A DNA stretch of 64,000 nt, taken from Carposina sasakii (lineage: Eukaryota; Arthropoda; Insecta; Lepidoptera; Carposinidae). The translations under genes and the position numbers were made by a program. Positions 1 to 10,230 of this stretch are shown here, one piece after another (the stretch's first letter is position 1; every line of letters starts with the position of its first letter). The notes under the pieces were generated by a model, which was not told the origin of the DNA, did not search any database, and saw nothing but the letters and a program-made list of their open reading frames with translations. The stretch is from assembly GCA_014607495.2 (NCBI GenBank), contig CP053157.1:10478001-10542000 (forward strand), in the 5' to 3' direction.

Positions 1-627
1 AATGTCTCTCGTAAATTAGGGACTTGTAAATAATTTTCTGTCTGACCGTACATACGTATACGTGACCAGTGTACGGATACGACAAAAACCGGTTAAATCT
101 GCGTGAAGTTGGGCTTAATTCTAGTTCATTACACAGGGGAGATAGGTTGAGGGCAGGCCCATGTAATTTTGTGGGATCTGTGAAAAGGCTCATTGAAATT
201 CCATGGAAGTTTTATACTGTTTGAGATTTTTTAAACCCTTTTTATGGAATTCTGATAAAGCATTTGTTTATTTGATTTTTCGGTAAAATACCGTGTTAAT
301 CTCGTTATTTCAAGTTTACTTACTTGACTTTCGTAAAATATATATGTAACGTTTTACTTCTTAGTTATCTATGAAAATTAATTGTAGTTACAGCGGAGGG
401 AAGGAAGGTACGATAATTACGGCAAACAGTCAATGTGATCAAGCCCTAAATGGATCGTCAGACATAAAAAGCATCGTTACATTTTTTCTGCAATGCTGGC
501 TTCGAAAAACTACTAAATCATTCATTGGACAAAATGATTACTATTCCGGCATTGCGACGGACTGTCGCATGCGGAATCACGGCTGCATTCATAACTGAAA
601 TGGTCTATTACACAACTATATTATTTA
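1..627. other. No gene recognised
   Basis: AT-rich sequence. Short open frames at 371-598 and 525-707 overlap each other in different frames and show no recognisable domain, signal peptide or splice context. I see no repeat here that recurs elsewhere in the window. Confidence 0.5.
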
Positions 628-700
628 CTAGCGGCCACCCGCGGTTTCGTCCGGGAGACCACTGCCGTAATGTAAACCCCACTTTTCCGTTACCGTGGGA
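628..700 (-). mobile_element. Helitron-like 3' end fragment
   Basis: The minus strand ends in CTAG followed by T, preceded by a GC-rich run (gcggccacccgcggtttcg on the plus strand) like the ends at 21218, 33989, 42230 and 55708. The 5' end of this copy was not located. Calling it a Helitron end rests on the better copies at 54745-55708 and 60369-60694. Confidence 0.4.
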
Positions 701-1045
701 ATTTTAAGGAAATACTTTATACTTGTAACCTAGTACCTATACAATCATTATAACATTGTTATTCTGATGTACGTTTATTACTGAAAAGTTTAATCCTAGT
801 CCCGTTTTTGTGTGAAAGAGTAATAAACATACACAAAGAAACACATCCATTCTCACGAACTTTTACATTTATAATTTTATAGGTGCGTTAGAGTATAGGA
901 AAACCTCTCGGAATGTAACTTTATAATCTAATTATGTGCTTTATATCTTTGCACATTTATCCTGCTCCGAAAATATTAAGTAGCAACTACAGCTGCTTTG
1001 AGAATGTTTAACCAATGTAACAACGTTTGGCATCGACGTTCGTCG

Positions 1046-1120
1046 TCTCCTTTATGATTCTGCACTTATGGCTTCCCCATTTCGGGAGCACAGCCGAAAT
1101 GTATGTATGCATGTATGCCT
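1046..1120 (+). repeat. SINE-like family D, 3' fragment
   Basis: This is the 3' part of a dispersed repeat whose signature is a 'gatcctgcagttctggc' stretch, then 'taccccatttcgggaacac', then a simple-sequence tail (here tgtatgtatgcatgtatgcc). Other copies lie at 10231, 11893, 25230, 26998, 34317 (plus strand) and 24000 (minus strand). It has no coding capacity. Confidence 0.5.
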
Positions 1121-1193
1121 GTTCGTTGTTGCAAGACACCCAACAATAGCAATTATAACCAATAAATTCATTTACAAAATCCTTTAATAACTT

Positions 1194-1273
1194 AGCAATG
1201 GGATTAATAAACTGTACTGGTTAGCGAATTTCACAGAAATCAGGGACGTGTACAGTTTATTAATCCCATTGCT
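1194..1273. repeat. Perfect 24-bp inverted repeat with 32-nt loop
   Basis: Positions 1194-1217 are the exact reverse complement of 1250-1273, with 1218-1249 as the loop. The arms are AT-rich (core ggattaataaactgtac). It could be the remnant of a small hairpin MITE, the product of a local inversion, or a transcribed hairpin. No target duplication was seen. Confidence 0.7.
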
Positions 1274-1724
1274 CATGTATAAAGCCATACCTACGTGTAT
1301 AATCGCGTTAGAATGCACTCTAGTTCCACGAAGACTATCTCAAATTCAAAATAGTTCGCTCATTCACCGATGCGTTCAATTCCAGTTTCGACCAAACGTG
1401 CCTACTGATCCATCCTCTCGGAATCATTATTTATTGTTATTGTATCCATTCTACGCGACATGGCCACTGCTTTCCGATTGGCCCGTTGTTTATTTTAGTT
1501 AAGGCCGCGCTATTTGACATTTATTTGGGACGGCCTATTGGTTCTGGGCCACATTTCTGGCTTATCGCCGGTATTACAAACCTTATCCAGTCCGGTGTCG
1601 CGTTTGTATGAATATTTACTATACGCCTTAGGGTCTTTATTTATGAGGATTTAAAGTATTCTCAAATGGACATGTTACATCTGTTTGTTGGGAACTACAT
1701 GATTTCTGCGTTTTGCATCAAATA
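1274..1724. other. Single-copy-looking DNA, no gene recognised
   Basis: The stretch 1380-1600 is more GC-rich than its surroundings and contains two ATTGG boxes (ccgattggcccg near 1477, cctattggttct near 1535). An 84-codon frame (1248-1502) has no recognised domain. It could be regulatory DNA or a 5' exon of an unseen gene, but nothing proves it. Confidence 0.3.
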
Positions 1725-1850
1725 TACATACATAAATATATATAATCACGCCTTTATCCCTTACGGGGTAGGCTGAGCACCAAGGGCCGATAGAACCACA
1801 CGGTGCCACTTCTAACCAATTTTTAGTGTATAGTTAAGATGTACAAACAT
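1725..1850 (-). repeat. SINE-like family C copy
   Basis: On the minus strand this reads through a 'tgcctaccccgtaagggat' block, then 'aaaggcgtgattatat', then a TATG-type tail. The same order occurs at 15138-15247 and 29666-29769 (plus) and 50692-50840 (minus). The tail block resembles the 3' end of the LINE fragment at 57001-57300. Confidence 0.6.
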
Positions 1851-1945
1851 ATCCTAACTATTATAAAAGCAATAATAAGTTAATTTGTTTGTTATCTCTT
1901 CACGCTTTATTGACTCAACCAAATTTCTATAAATTTTGCATACAT

Positions 1946-2090
1946 ACAGGGTGTTTTTTGGTTGTCAATGTTTTCGACTACTTTGCATTTTCCTTATAGC
2001 CACGAACATTTTCTTCCATCGAAGTATCCGGGTTCCAAGATATTAAGGTCCAAAGTTGAAATTTTTTTATGTACACAGACGCGTGTAACA
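1946..2090 (+). repeat. CAGGGTGT-family repeat fragment
   Basis: It begins tacagggtgttttttggttg and contains 'atattaaggtccaaagttga'. Related wording occurs at 7495-7760 and 59930-60000. It is probably one end of a DNA transposon of the type seen with both ends at 59541-60349. Confidence 0.45.
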
Positions 2091-3046
2091 AACATTTTTC
2101 ACGAACACAATTTAAACATTTCCTATTAAAAACTTTATAATAAAAAGCAATATGTCTTCAATTTAATTCATATATATTTTGTTAGACAAACTTTTCTCCA
2201 ACCTGTTAATTGATAAATCTTTATCATATAACATAACCCAATCTTTCTATCTGTATACACTAATGAAGTCATACATTCATACCGAAGGTAGGTACAGTTC
2301 AGAAATTACGCACGTACCACATGGCAGTACGAGGCGCAGGTGGCCTATGGCCCTTTTGGGGCCAGTTCACCAGGATTGGAAAACATAATGACGGTCGAAC
2401 CCACTTACAGCCGCCATAAAATCCACCTCTTATATTTTCCGAACGTTCGTGCTCTTGGTTTTTGCTTTTACATACGATCCTTCAGGATATAAGGGCTTTT
2501 GTGAGGCTGTCACAGTGTAAAGGGCATGTGATGAATAATATTAAAATTAGATTTCCTAACGTATCTACTACAAAGCACATACAAGGTGTGTGTGACAGGT
2601 ACATGCGTACCATTATGTTGAGTATTTTGACGTCAGTATTATTTTTTGTTATTGCAGGAAGTGTATTTTCAATCTGATTATTACAATCTCAATATTTGCA
2701 TTCCGCGGTAATTGTTTCGGCCACTCGTATGACTTTATAAATTGGGCGTTTTTCCACTACACTACTCGACAATGACACGACCATGACATTTCCGTGGTAA
2801 AAACACAGGCTGAGATGCAGAAGATAATTATATTGGTAAATAGTTAATGGTAACGCGACACGGTTGGTTGGTGGTTGAGCGAGAACTCTCTACATACTTA
2901 CATTACTAACTTATAATAAACTACTCGTAATACATATTTTGGGTCAATACATAAATGCTGACCGTGTTGCTACGCTAAGAAAATGTACTGTACTTCTTAT
3001 AACCTAAATAGGTACTTGGCCTAGCTAGATAGATAGTTTATAAAAT
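2091..3046. other. No gene recognised
   Basis: Mixed sequence. Frames at 2179-2388 and 2462-2677 are unrecognised. A GC-richer patch at 2310-2400 may be another old repeat, but I found no second copy in the window. Confidence 0.4.
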
Positions 3047-3156
3047 AAAATTATTAATAAAGAAAATGGAAAAAATTCTTCACCCGAGTGGGAATCGAAC
3101 CCACGACCGCTGCAAACCGTGCCGGCCGCTATAACCACTAAGCCACCGGGTCAGTT
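3047..3156 (-). mobile_element. tRNA-derived mini-SINE with 14-bp target duplication
   Basis: The minus strand over 3081-3152 reads like a tRNA: an A-box (tggcttagtgg), a B-box (ggttcgattcc), a paired T arm, and acceptor strands that pair at 6 of 7 positions. The anticodon stem does not close, so a working tRNA is unlikely. The head is followed by an A/T-rich tail. The unit is bracketed by direct repeats atagtttataaaat at 3033-3046 and 3157-3170, the mark of LINE-driven insertion. At about 110 bp it is very short for a SINE; a tRNA retropseudogene is the alternative. Confidence 0.75.
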
Positions 3157-3454
3157 ATAGTTTATAAAATATTTACTATTAATAGGTCAATATTATATCG
3201 TATTAAAAATATTTTAATATGATATGTAATTTTAGAAAGAATCAAACGATTTTTAATTAAAAGGTTTCTGAAAATTTAATTAAAACCAGCTCCTTTATCC
3301 TTTTATTCCTAGAATATCAGATTATATATAGTAAAAGCGATCTCCGAAAATTTAAGTTTCTTTATGAATAATAATAACAATAAATTGGCGAATAATATTA
3401 TATTTAGTCACCGTTACCAAAATACGTAAATAGATTTTTGAAATTTAAACTATG

Positions 3455-3591
3455 TACCTATGTTCCTATAAACCTTCCTCGAAACGTGGAACCTGACGGT
3501 GGGACTGGCTCACCGATTGCATGTCACTCAGAGAGCTATGGAAATGTCAATGCTCGGAATCTCGCTATTGAACAAAGTCCGAAACGATATT
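3455..3591 (+). pseudogene. RTE-type LINE ORF, upstream part of C-terminal fragment
   Basis: This is the C-terminal part of a non-LTR retrotransposon protein. Read in the right frame it gives ETWNLTVGLAHRLHVTQRAM and continues to LLNKVRNDI, where the frame is cut by the Penelope-like insertion. It resumes at 5498 in the same frame. Recognition rests on the ETWxLT...VTQRAME...LLGxSLxxxxRN pattern of arthropod RTE-like ORFs. The LINE is 5'-truncated near 3455 with a degraded start, so it cannot encode a working enzyme. The two halves read as one frame once the insertion and one copy of the 12-bp duplication are ignored. Confidence 0.75.
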
Positions 3592-4089
3592 CTCTATTGA
3601 GGGATCGCCCACCACCGGGCCCTATACCCTCCGCTGACCCTCGGATCTGCCTACTCATGATCACGAACACAAGACACTACAGTCGCAACGAGAAGCCAGA
3701 TCCAAGCACCTAGCATGCAACCATAAATACATAGCTGCTAATCCGAAAACCAATTAAAATTTTAATCGACATATGTTTCGCCAACACCCGTGGCATCATC
3801 AGGATTAGTTTTCCATGTTAGTTCTATCTACCGAACCAACTAACTAACAACTAAAACCAATGTATTGCAAATCATTTTTATACCCTCAATCAACATAAAA
3901 AAATAAATGTTAATACCTACATATTAGTTTAGAAATGTAAAATTATTATAGATAAATAAATATTAAAAATATACATTAGTTATTAATTGTTAAATTATTA
4001 GAAGAAAAATAAATTTATAATAATATTAAATATATATAAAAAAAGACCATATCAAGGCTGTACGACAAAGTCATTACCTTTGTCCGATC

Positions 4090-4629
4090 CTATTGACTTT
4101 GACATTGACAGATTGCAGCCAAAACTGGACTCGTGTTTACAAAATCTATTTGATTATTTACCAAATTAATACCTGAAAATTTTGCTTTCATAATTTCTAG
4201 TTTTTCTAAAATAGACAGACGGATGCCTTTATCTGCAACATGTAGAACTCTTAACTCATTATTATCTGCCAGGGAGTGGCCCGCCTGGAGTAAATGTTCG
4301 GCAAAGTTGGATTTATTAGGATTACCATTTCTAAAAGCTGATATATGTTCCTTGTATCGAACATTAAAACTGCGACCAGTTTGTCCAATGTAACAAGCAT
4401 CACATTCATCACACTTCAACTGGTATACACCTGATTTCTTTTTAAGTTCCAACTTTTGTTTTGTGTTAATTAACTTTTGTAATGAATTATAAGTCCTAAA
4501 CGCCACAAATATGTCTTCTTTTTTTAATAATTTAGATAATTTTTCTGAAAAACCTCCATAATATGTCAAACTACCAGTGTATGGTTTTTGAATCTGATCA
4601 ACTTTAGGGTATAACATTTGTTTAACCAA
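4090..4629 (-). pseudogene. Penelope-like element ORF C-terminus, GIY-YIG endonuclease
   Basis: A 179-codon open frame. Residues 67-69 (GVY) and 80-82 (YIG) form the GIY-YIG core, followed by QTGR with R86 as the likely catalytic arginine and E142 as a candidate metal ligand. The cysteines of KCDECDAC and H95 match the Cys/His pattern around this domain in Penelope-like elements, as does EHLLQAGH at 111-118. The enzyme would nick target DNA to prime reverse transcription in the nucleus. The first 60 residues are the RT-to-endonuclease linker. It is only the end of a longer ORF: the upstream part continues in another frame (4630-4850). The last 27 codons are duplicated on the plus strand at 4858-4941. 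Confidence 0.85.
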
Positions 4630-4850
4630 AATGTTTTCCTTTTTATTGACCAGATTATAAATTAATTGAGGACTGTACCCATTAGATCTGGCAATTTGAA
4701 CAATGGTATTAAATTCTTTATTATAATTGTAATGTTAAGCGGTAAAGTTACCAGTCTATGTATCATAGACTTATAAGCCGCTAATTTATGTTGCCATGGG
4801 TGGAAAGAATCAACCGGTATTGTGACATCTGTATGGGTAGGTGAAAGCAA
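4630..4850 (-). pseudogene. Penelope-like RT fragment, frameshifted upstream of the endonuclease ORF
   Basis: The minus strand reads PTHTDVTIPVDSFHPWQHKL then AAYKSMIHRLVTLPLN, a block typical of Penelope-like reverse transcriptases. After this the expected continuation (NKEFNTIVQIARSNGYSPQL) lies in a different frame and leads into the endonuclease ORF, so a frameshift falls near 4730. The RT catalytic region is absent: the copy is truncated at the head-to-head junction at 4841. Confidence 0.75.
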
Positions 4851-5497
4851 AATTTTCAGGTATTAATTTGGTAAATAATCAAATAGATTTTGTAAACACT
4901 AGCCCAGTTTTGGCTGCAATCTGTCAATGTCAAAGTCAATAGGATCGGACAAAGGTAATGACTTTGTCGTACAGCCTTGATATGGTCTTTTTTTATATAT
5001 ATTTAATATTATTATAAATTTATTTTTCTTCTAATAATTTAACAATTAATAACTAATGTATATTTTTAATATTTATTTATCTATAATAATTTTACATTTC
5101 TAAACTAATATGTAGGTATTAACATTTATTTTTTTATGTTGATTGAGGGTATAAAAATGATTTGCAATACATTGGTTTTAGTTGTTAGTTAGTTGGTTCG
5201 GTAGATAGAACTAACATGGAAAACTAATCCTGATGATGCCACGGGTGTTGGCGAAACATATGTCGATTAAAATTTTAATTGGTTTTCGGATTAGCAGCTA
5301 TGTATTTATGGTTGCATGCTAGGTGCTTGGATCTGGCTTCTCGTTGCGACTGTAGTGTCTTGTGTTCGTGATCATGAGTAGGCAGATCCGAGGGTCAGCG
5401 GAGGGTATAGGGCCCGGTGGTGGGCGATCCCTCAATAGAGATTTGAACTTCCGAATAGTGACGCCTGATACAATTCAATATTTAACGAAACGATATT

Positions 5498-5790
5498 ATC
5501 CGGCAGAAGTCCAAAGTGACAGACATAGTCTCGAAATGTAGCAGACTGAAGTGGCAGTGGGCAGGCCACATCTGTCGTAGAAACGATGGACGGTGGAGTA
5601 AACGGGTTCTCGAATGGAGACCGCTCCTCGGCAAGTGTAGCGTCGGACGCTCTCCAGCCAGATGGACCGATGACTTAAAGAAGATGGCTGGTAGTGACCG
5701 GATGGCAAAAACGGGTGATCGAGACATGTGGCATACACTGGGGGAGGCTTACGTCCAGCAGTGGACTGCAATAGGCTGACGACGACCTAT
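5498..5790 (+). pseudogene. RTE-type LINE ORF, C-terminal end and 3' tail
   Basis: It continues the frame interrupted at 3591: IIRQKSKVTDIVSKC, then LKWQWAGHICRRNDGRWSKR, RSPARWTDDLKK and finally LGEAYVQQWTAIG followed by a stop at 5777-5779. This is a common ending of RTE-like LINE ORFs in Lepidoptera. The DNA around the stop (acgtccagcagtggactgca, then ataggctga and a gac/gat-rich tail) is the same sequence that ends SINE family B, making this the likely source of that tail. Confidence 0.8.
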
Positions 5791-6451
5791 ATTCCTATCT
5801 ATACATTAAAGTATGTAAATACTTATATGTTTTGTAATTCAAAAAAATAGTAGTTAGGTACTTCAGTTTACAATAAGTAATGTTGTATATTTTGTGCATT
5901 TTAATTATTTTCCTGTCTCTATTTATTTTATGAAAATAAAAATATATTAAGTAATAGTATATGCTATTAATATTCCTGAAAGTGATTTAGTTTTTTACAT
6001 TTTACAAGCTGTTTTTATATTTAATGTGCAAATTATTAAATACATATTAATTATGTATCTACATTTTTTTTCGTATACGCAAAGTTGCTTTAATAATTAG
6101 CATAAAGACTCTTTCAACACAAGATATAATTGAGATTCAAGCTATTGCATGTCCCGTACGTGGTATATCACCAAATTATTATGTATCTATGTAGTATATA
6201 TATTTCTATGTAATATAGTGACAGAGTCCCTAATATATTCAGGGATGCCCCAATATTGAAATGACGGGAATACATCACTGGCTGACATGGGAGTAACGAC
6301 CTTTAAAATATATTCCGCCCAGCAATGTGCCCGTCAAAGTTTTTGTTTCGGCTAAAATGTTAGATTATAATTCTGATATACATTAATATATTGGACGTGG
6401 AATAACTATCATTAATCAGTCTGCCTGATTTATTAATAAATGACATATATC
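5791..6451. other. AT-rich DNA, nothing recognised
   Basis: Very AT-rich sequence without a plausible reading frame and without a repeat shared with other parts of the window. Confidence 0.5.
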
Positions 6452-6559
6452 GGCTACGTCCACTGCTACTGCCATAGGGGGGTTTTAGCCCATAGTCACC
6501 ACGCTGGGCAGGTAGGTTAGTGATCGCAGTTTAATTTTTGGACTATGTTGTTAGCACGG
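6452..6559 (-). repeat. SINE family B fragment
   Basis: It contains the tail words tacgtccactgct and ccatagggg, then the internal block 'catagtcaccacgctgggca', in the order of the minus-strand copy at 12601-12866. Part of the tail is deleted and the 5' head is missing. Confidence 0.65.
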
Positions 6560-7494
6560 AAGTGACATACATACATACATACACTCTAATAAAATAGAGA
6601 AGTCAGAAGTGCGGAACCAAGAAAGCGGTACGTCTAGCATTGTTGGCCAGATGTAACATATCAGCGACATCACGTGAGAGAATGTCGACTCCTACGACAT
6701 GTATGGAAGGAGATGTAGTTGATGTATTTATTTAAAGCCTCTCATTATCCAGCACATGCTTAATAAACTACATAGGTATATACGATAGGGAAAGTGTTTT
6801 TCCTTGACAACAGTGTCTTTAGGGTGCAGTGATGTCTCTTGTGAAATCGTTGTATCACACTTTAGAAAGAATTGTGGGACATTGGGAGGCAATGAGCTCA
6901 AAAGTGGATGAAATGGCTCGTGTAGCAACAAATGCTCTTGACTTTTTCCTTTAAACCTGGCACGTGTGTAGATCTCTTTTGTAGATGTAAAATCTTATTT
7001 ATCTCGCACGAAGAAACGTTGAGAATTCGTTCACCGTCATGTCAGTTTATACTACTTTGAATTATGAAACACCGTCGCGGTTGCATAATTGAGCCCTTAT
7101 TCTCGCATACCTCGAAATATTACGAATACTCGACTTATTTGTATATAACATATATGCTAGAAACATATTAAATCTACACTACATGTGATGTGAATTAGAA
7201 CAAAGACAGCAGATTTATGATTAGTTGATAATTTCTGTAGCGTGTAGTAAGTAGGTAGATGTAGCACCACTAGCATTCGCCATTTATCTTCAATGCTTAC
7301 TAGCAGTTGAACACTTGCTGAAGTTTAAAGCTTGCTGACTACAAACCGTAGCAAGTTCATCTAAGGCTACAAAAAACTCCATAATGGCAGCTGTTAAAAT
7401 TATTCGAATTTGTAAAGATACTTATGTTGACTTTAGAGATGATGTAGAGGACAGCGAGAATCGGGACTTAGGCTTTAGGTAATGTACCTACCTA
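6560..7494. other. No gene recognised
   Basis: A short CATA microsatellite lies at about 6567-6585. The frame 6728-6931 (minus) has no recognisable features. No shared repeat was found. Confidence 0.4.
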
Positions 7495-7990
7495 TACAGG
7501 GTGTTTTCTCGTTGCCACCCTTAACGAAGATCAAATAAAGTAAGTTTATGCAAATAAATATTTTGAAAAAAAAAAATCTTGATCGGGCGAAATTTATAGT
7601 GTCCAGTGTTTATCCTAGTTTTTTCATAGACGGATAATTATTATTTCTTGTGAAAAAATCTTGCTACGCGCGTCTATGTGCATTTATGCAGAAAAACGCT
7701 GTCTATTTACTTAACTTTGGACTCTAATATCTTGGGAACCAGACACTTCCCAGGTATGCTTCCATGGAGAAAAATGATCGTGATGATGAGGAGATTCCGT
7801 AGTTTTCGGGAACGTTGACGACCAAAAATTATCCTCTATAGGTAAAATACAGTACGGCGCGGCGGGACAGAAGTCGGACAAATATACACGTAGGTAGATA
7901 CGTGCATTGTAATATTGTATTTCGCGGTTTTGACTGGCATTTCTCGTTTGAATTTTTACTTTTTTCCTACCAGCCATTCGTGCTCAAAAA
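7495..7990. repeat. CAGGGTGT-family repeat, partial
   Basis: It begins acagggtgttttctcgttgc. Further on it contains 'ctaatatcttgggaaccaga' and 'cttcccaggtatgcttccat', whose inverted and diverged counterpart is at 59935-59995. It appears to be a decayed DNA-element copy lacking its right end. The 88-codon minus-strand frame at 7711-7977 falls inside it and is not a recognised protein. Confidence 0.4.
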
Positions 7991-8514
7991 TCTAGGCAAC
8001 GTTTGAATTTTTGTGTTATAACTCGGTAAGAGCTATGACCTTTTACATCTAATAAGAATTTTTAGTATGAGAGCGAGGGATTTTCTTCGTTGCGTTTGTT
8101 CAATGTCAAATGCAGATCTCTACTATCTCTCACTATAATTCGATTGGTTGATTGAATGGTTAAATCAAGTCACCCTCGTCTATGTAGGCACGTGTTGTTT
8201 AATTAACAGTGTCAGTTTGTCCTCTTAGTTTTCTCTTAACCTGGGTAAAGATATCAAAACCAAATAATAGTCAAAGTGGAATCATTAAAGGAATTTTGGA
8301 GGGATAAAATTGAAATCCTTGAGATCGAGATTTGCGTATATCATATAATCTTTTTCATTAAAAAAAATAATAACTTCAAATAATCCGCATAGTACAAGAT
8401 CTACCTTCTAACATTAAAATATTCTGAAGATGTAATAAATGTAGGTACATACGAGGTACATACATATGCCGTCTTTCTTTTATTCAGATAATACGTCTAA
8501 CGATAAACGTCTTA

Positions 8515-8892
8515 AAGCTCGAGCACACCGGATGCGTATGCGTGCACGTAAGCGTAGACGTACACGTACCTCTGAGTTTAATGTATAGAACTGTCACTGC
8601 TTGACGTCTATGCTTACGTCTACGCATACGCATCCAGTCTGCCCGTGCCTATACAGTTCCATAGATTACAACTCAGAGGTACGTATACGTCTACGCTTAC
8701 GTGCACGCACCCGCATCCGGTGTGCTCGAGCCTGTAATGTATGGAACTGTATCTATAGGCACGGGCAGACCGGATGCGTATGTGTAGACGTAAGCATAGA
8801 CGTCAAGCGGTGACATTTCCATACATTAAACTCAGAGGTACGTGTACGTCTATGCTTCCGTGCACGCATACGCATCCGGTGGGCTCGAGCCT
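8515..8892. mobile_element. Palindromic MITE, copy 1 (five modules)
   Basis: Inverted ends aagctcgagcacaccggatg / catccggtgggctcgagcct surround alternating modules built from CpG-rich acgt/tacg words (gcgtatgcgtgcacgtaagc and its reverse complement) joined by ctctgagtttaatgtat-type linkers. The segment 8515-8731 resembles all of copy 2 (25404-25622), and a further inverted module pair follows. Flanking TTA at 8512-8514 and 8893-8895 is a candidate 3-bp target duplication, as in PIF/Harbinger-type MITEs. The 70-codon frame inside it is an artefact. Confidence 0.75.
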
Positions 8893-9204
8893 TTATGCAT
8901 AAAAAATGGAACGTCATATTGAATTAAAGGTTAACTAAGCTACCTTGTAGAAGTCATTCCCAACAGGATAAAGTAGCTTAAAATAATATTATTACTTACA
9001 TATTTTAGGTACATTTTGCAAGGACGAAATTACCTTATTATTCTCAGGAGAACTGACATATAAGAGTCTACAGCATAGTTACATTATGAACGAGAATATT
9101 TGAGGCTATTTACATAATGGTGTTTCTACACTATCGCTTGCAGCAACCGAGAGTATGCGAGAATGACCATAACAATTGTCTTTTCTAAACTATTGTTTCT
9201 CGGT

Positions 9205-9295
9205 TATCTTTGTAGGGTGAACGTGATAGATAACCAGGCAAATATTGATATGGCAACTCTAGATCATGATTCTGAGGCGAAAACCACTAACGAAT
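9205..9295 (+). repeat. CAGGGTGT-family internal fragment
   Basis: The words accaggcaaatattga and gattctgaggcgaaaacc recur in inverted orientation at 53150-53225. A related gtcacagccaggcaaat-like block sits beside the right end of the complete element at 59541-60349. Confidence 0.4.
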
Positions 9296-9395
9296 TTTGC
9301 ATGGATACATCCAAAATTTTCCGGATTTTTTTTTTTCATTTTCCAGTAAAAAAATTTGGTAATTATTTTAAGTAGGCCTTAGATACTGACTTTTG

Positions 9396-9545
9396 ACGTT
9401 ATCCAAAAAACAGCAATATATCACGTAATAACCAATAGTACCATTTGTCTAGTCACAGGATAGCCCGATACATATGGCGTGGAAAGCAAACAATGTGGAT
9501 AATAAGATTAAAAATGCATTTCCTGCGAGTAATAACACTGTCGTA
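9396..9545 (+). repeat. CAGGGTGT-family internal fragment
   Basis: The order 'atccaaaaaacagcaatata', then aataaccaat, cgtggaaagcaaa and ttcctgcgagt matches 60177-60290 inside the element at 59541-60349. No TIR remains here. Confidence 0.5.
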
Positions 9546-9849
9546 TAACTCAAAACAATTGTATTTATTCAGTATTATCGTAACATAAAACAACTTATCT
9601 ATCATGAATGACTATATAAATATAGATTACACGGAACAAATAGCTGACACAGATAAATCGACGAGTGTGGTGTGTAAAGACCTTAAACAAGACGCAGGTG
9701 TGAAGACGGTGTAATAAATTTCATGTTTAGATATTGTATCAAACGTATACTTTATTCAGGATGTAGTAACTATGATAAGTTGTAAAACAAGGTTGATCAC
9801 AATGTTTCTGCTTAAAGTCTGCCTTTAAATTATCATATGGCTTAAATTA

Positions 9850-10111
9850 GCCGCGTGGTGCCGGCAGAGTAGAATTCGTACCACTCCATGTCTGCCCGTG
9901 GGTATCGTACGAGGCGATTAAGGGTTTCCGGGAGGTGGGCAGCAGCGCCTCCCATGTTGACAACATAGTCTGAAATACAAACTGCGGTCACCAACCCGCC
10001 TGCCCAGTGTGGTGACTATGGGCAAATAACCCCTCATGGCAGTCTTGTGGCGTGCCCTGGGGGATGCCTACGTCCAGCAGTGGATTGCAATAGGCTGATG
10101 ATGATGATGAT
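9850..10111 (+). mobile_element. SINE family B, near full-length
   Basis: It starts gccgcgtggtgccggcagag, carries tgcccgtgggtatcgtacga and the 'tagtgtgg/cgtggtgactatgg' block, and ends ctacgtccagcagtggatt...ataggctgatgatgatgat. Other copies: 12601-12866 and 49147-49391 (minus), 49764-49914, 52735-52986 and 58853-59062 (plus). The 3' end is nearly the same as the end of the RTE LINE at 5720-5790. No ORF; it would depend on a LINE for movement. Confidence 0.8.
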
Positions 10112-10230
10112 AGCTATTATAACCTTCTAAGTACTTAAGTTGAGTTCTTAGTCAAAATCTAAAAAAAAACTCTAAGCTAAAAATCTTACAGATGAAGTGA
10201 TCAAATAGTTTAATTTTTAAATATGATATC

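Larger units (their letters stand above)
3592..5485. mobile_element. Penelope-like element, two partial copies head-to-head
   Basis: A minus-strand copy (4841 down to 3592) carries the end of a Penelope reverse transcriptase and a GIY-YIG endonuclease. A plus-strand partial copy (4842-5485) repeats only the last part of the ORF and the 3' region. The shared segments, 3591-4190 and 4842-5441, are 600-nt inverted arms with few differences and no length change seen. The 5' ends meet at 4841/4842, so the 3' tails point outward. The whole unit is flanked by cgaaacgatatt at 3580-3591 and 5486-5497, a 12-bp target duplication inside an RTE LINE. Inverted partial copies are typical of Penelope-like insertions. 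Confidence 0.85.

Noticed and set aside
3081..3152. Functional tRNA gene on the minus strand
   Set aside because: A and B boxes and T arm are present, but the anticodon stem does not pair and exact 14-bp direct repeats bracket the unit, as for a retroposed SINE.
8601..8813. 70-codon ORF
   Set aside because: It lies fully inside the palindromic MITE; the apparent arginine-rich peptide comes from the repeated CpG-rich words.
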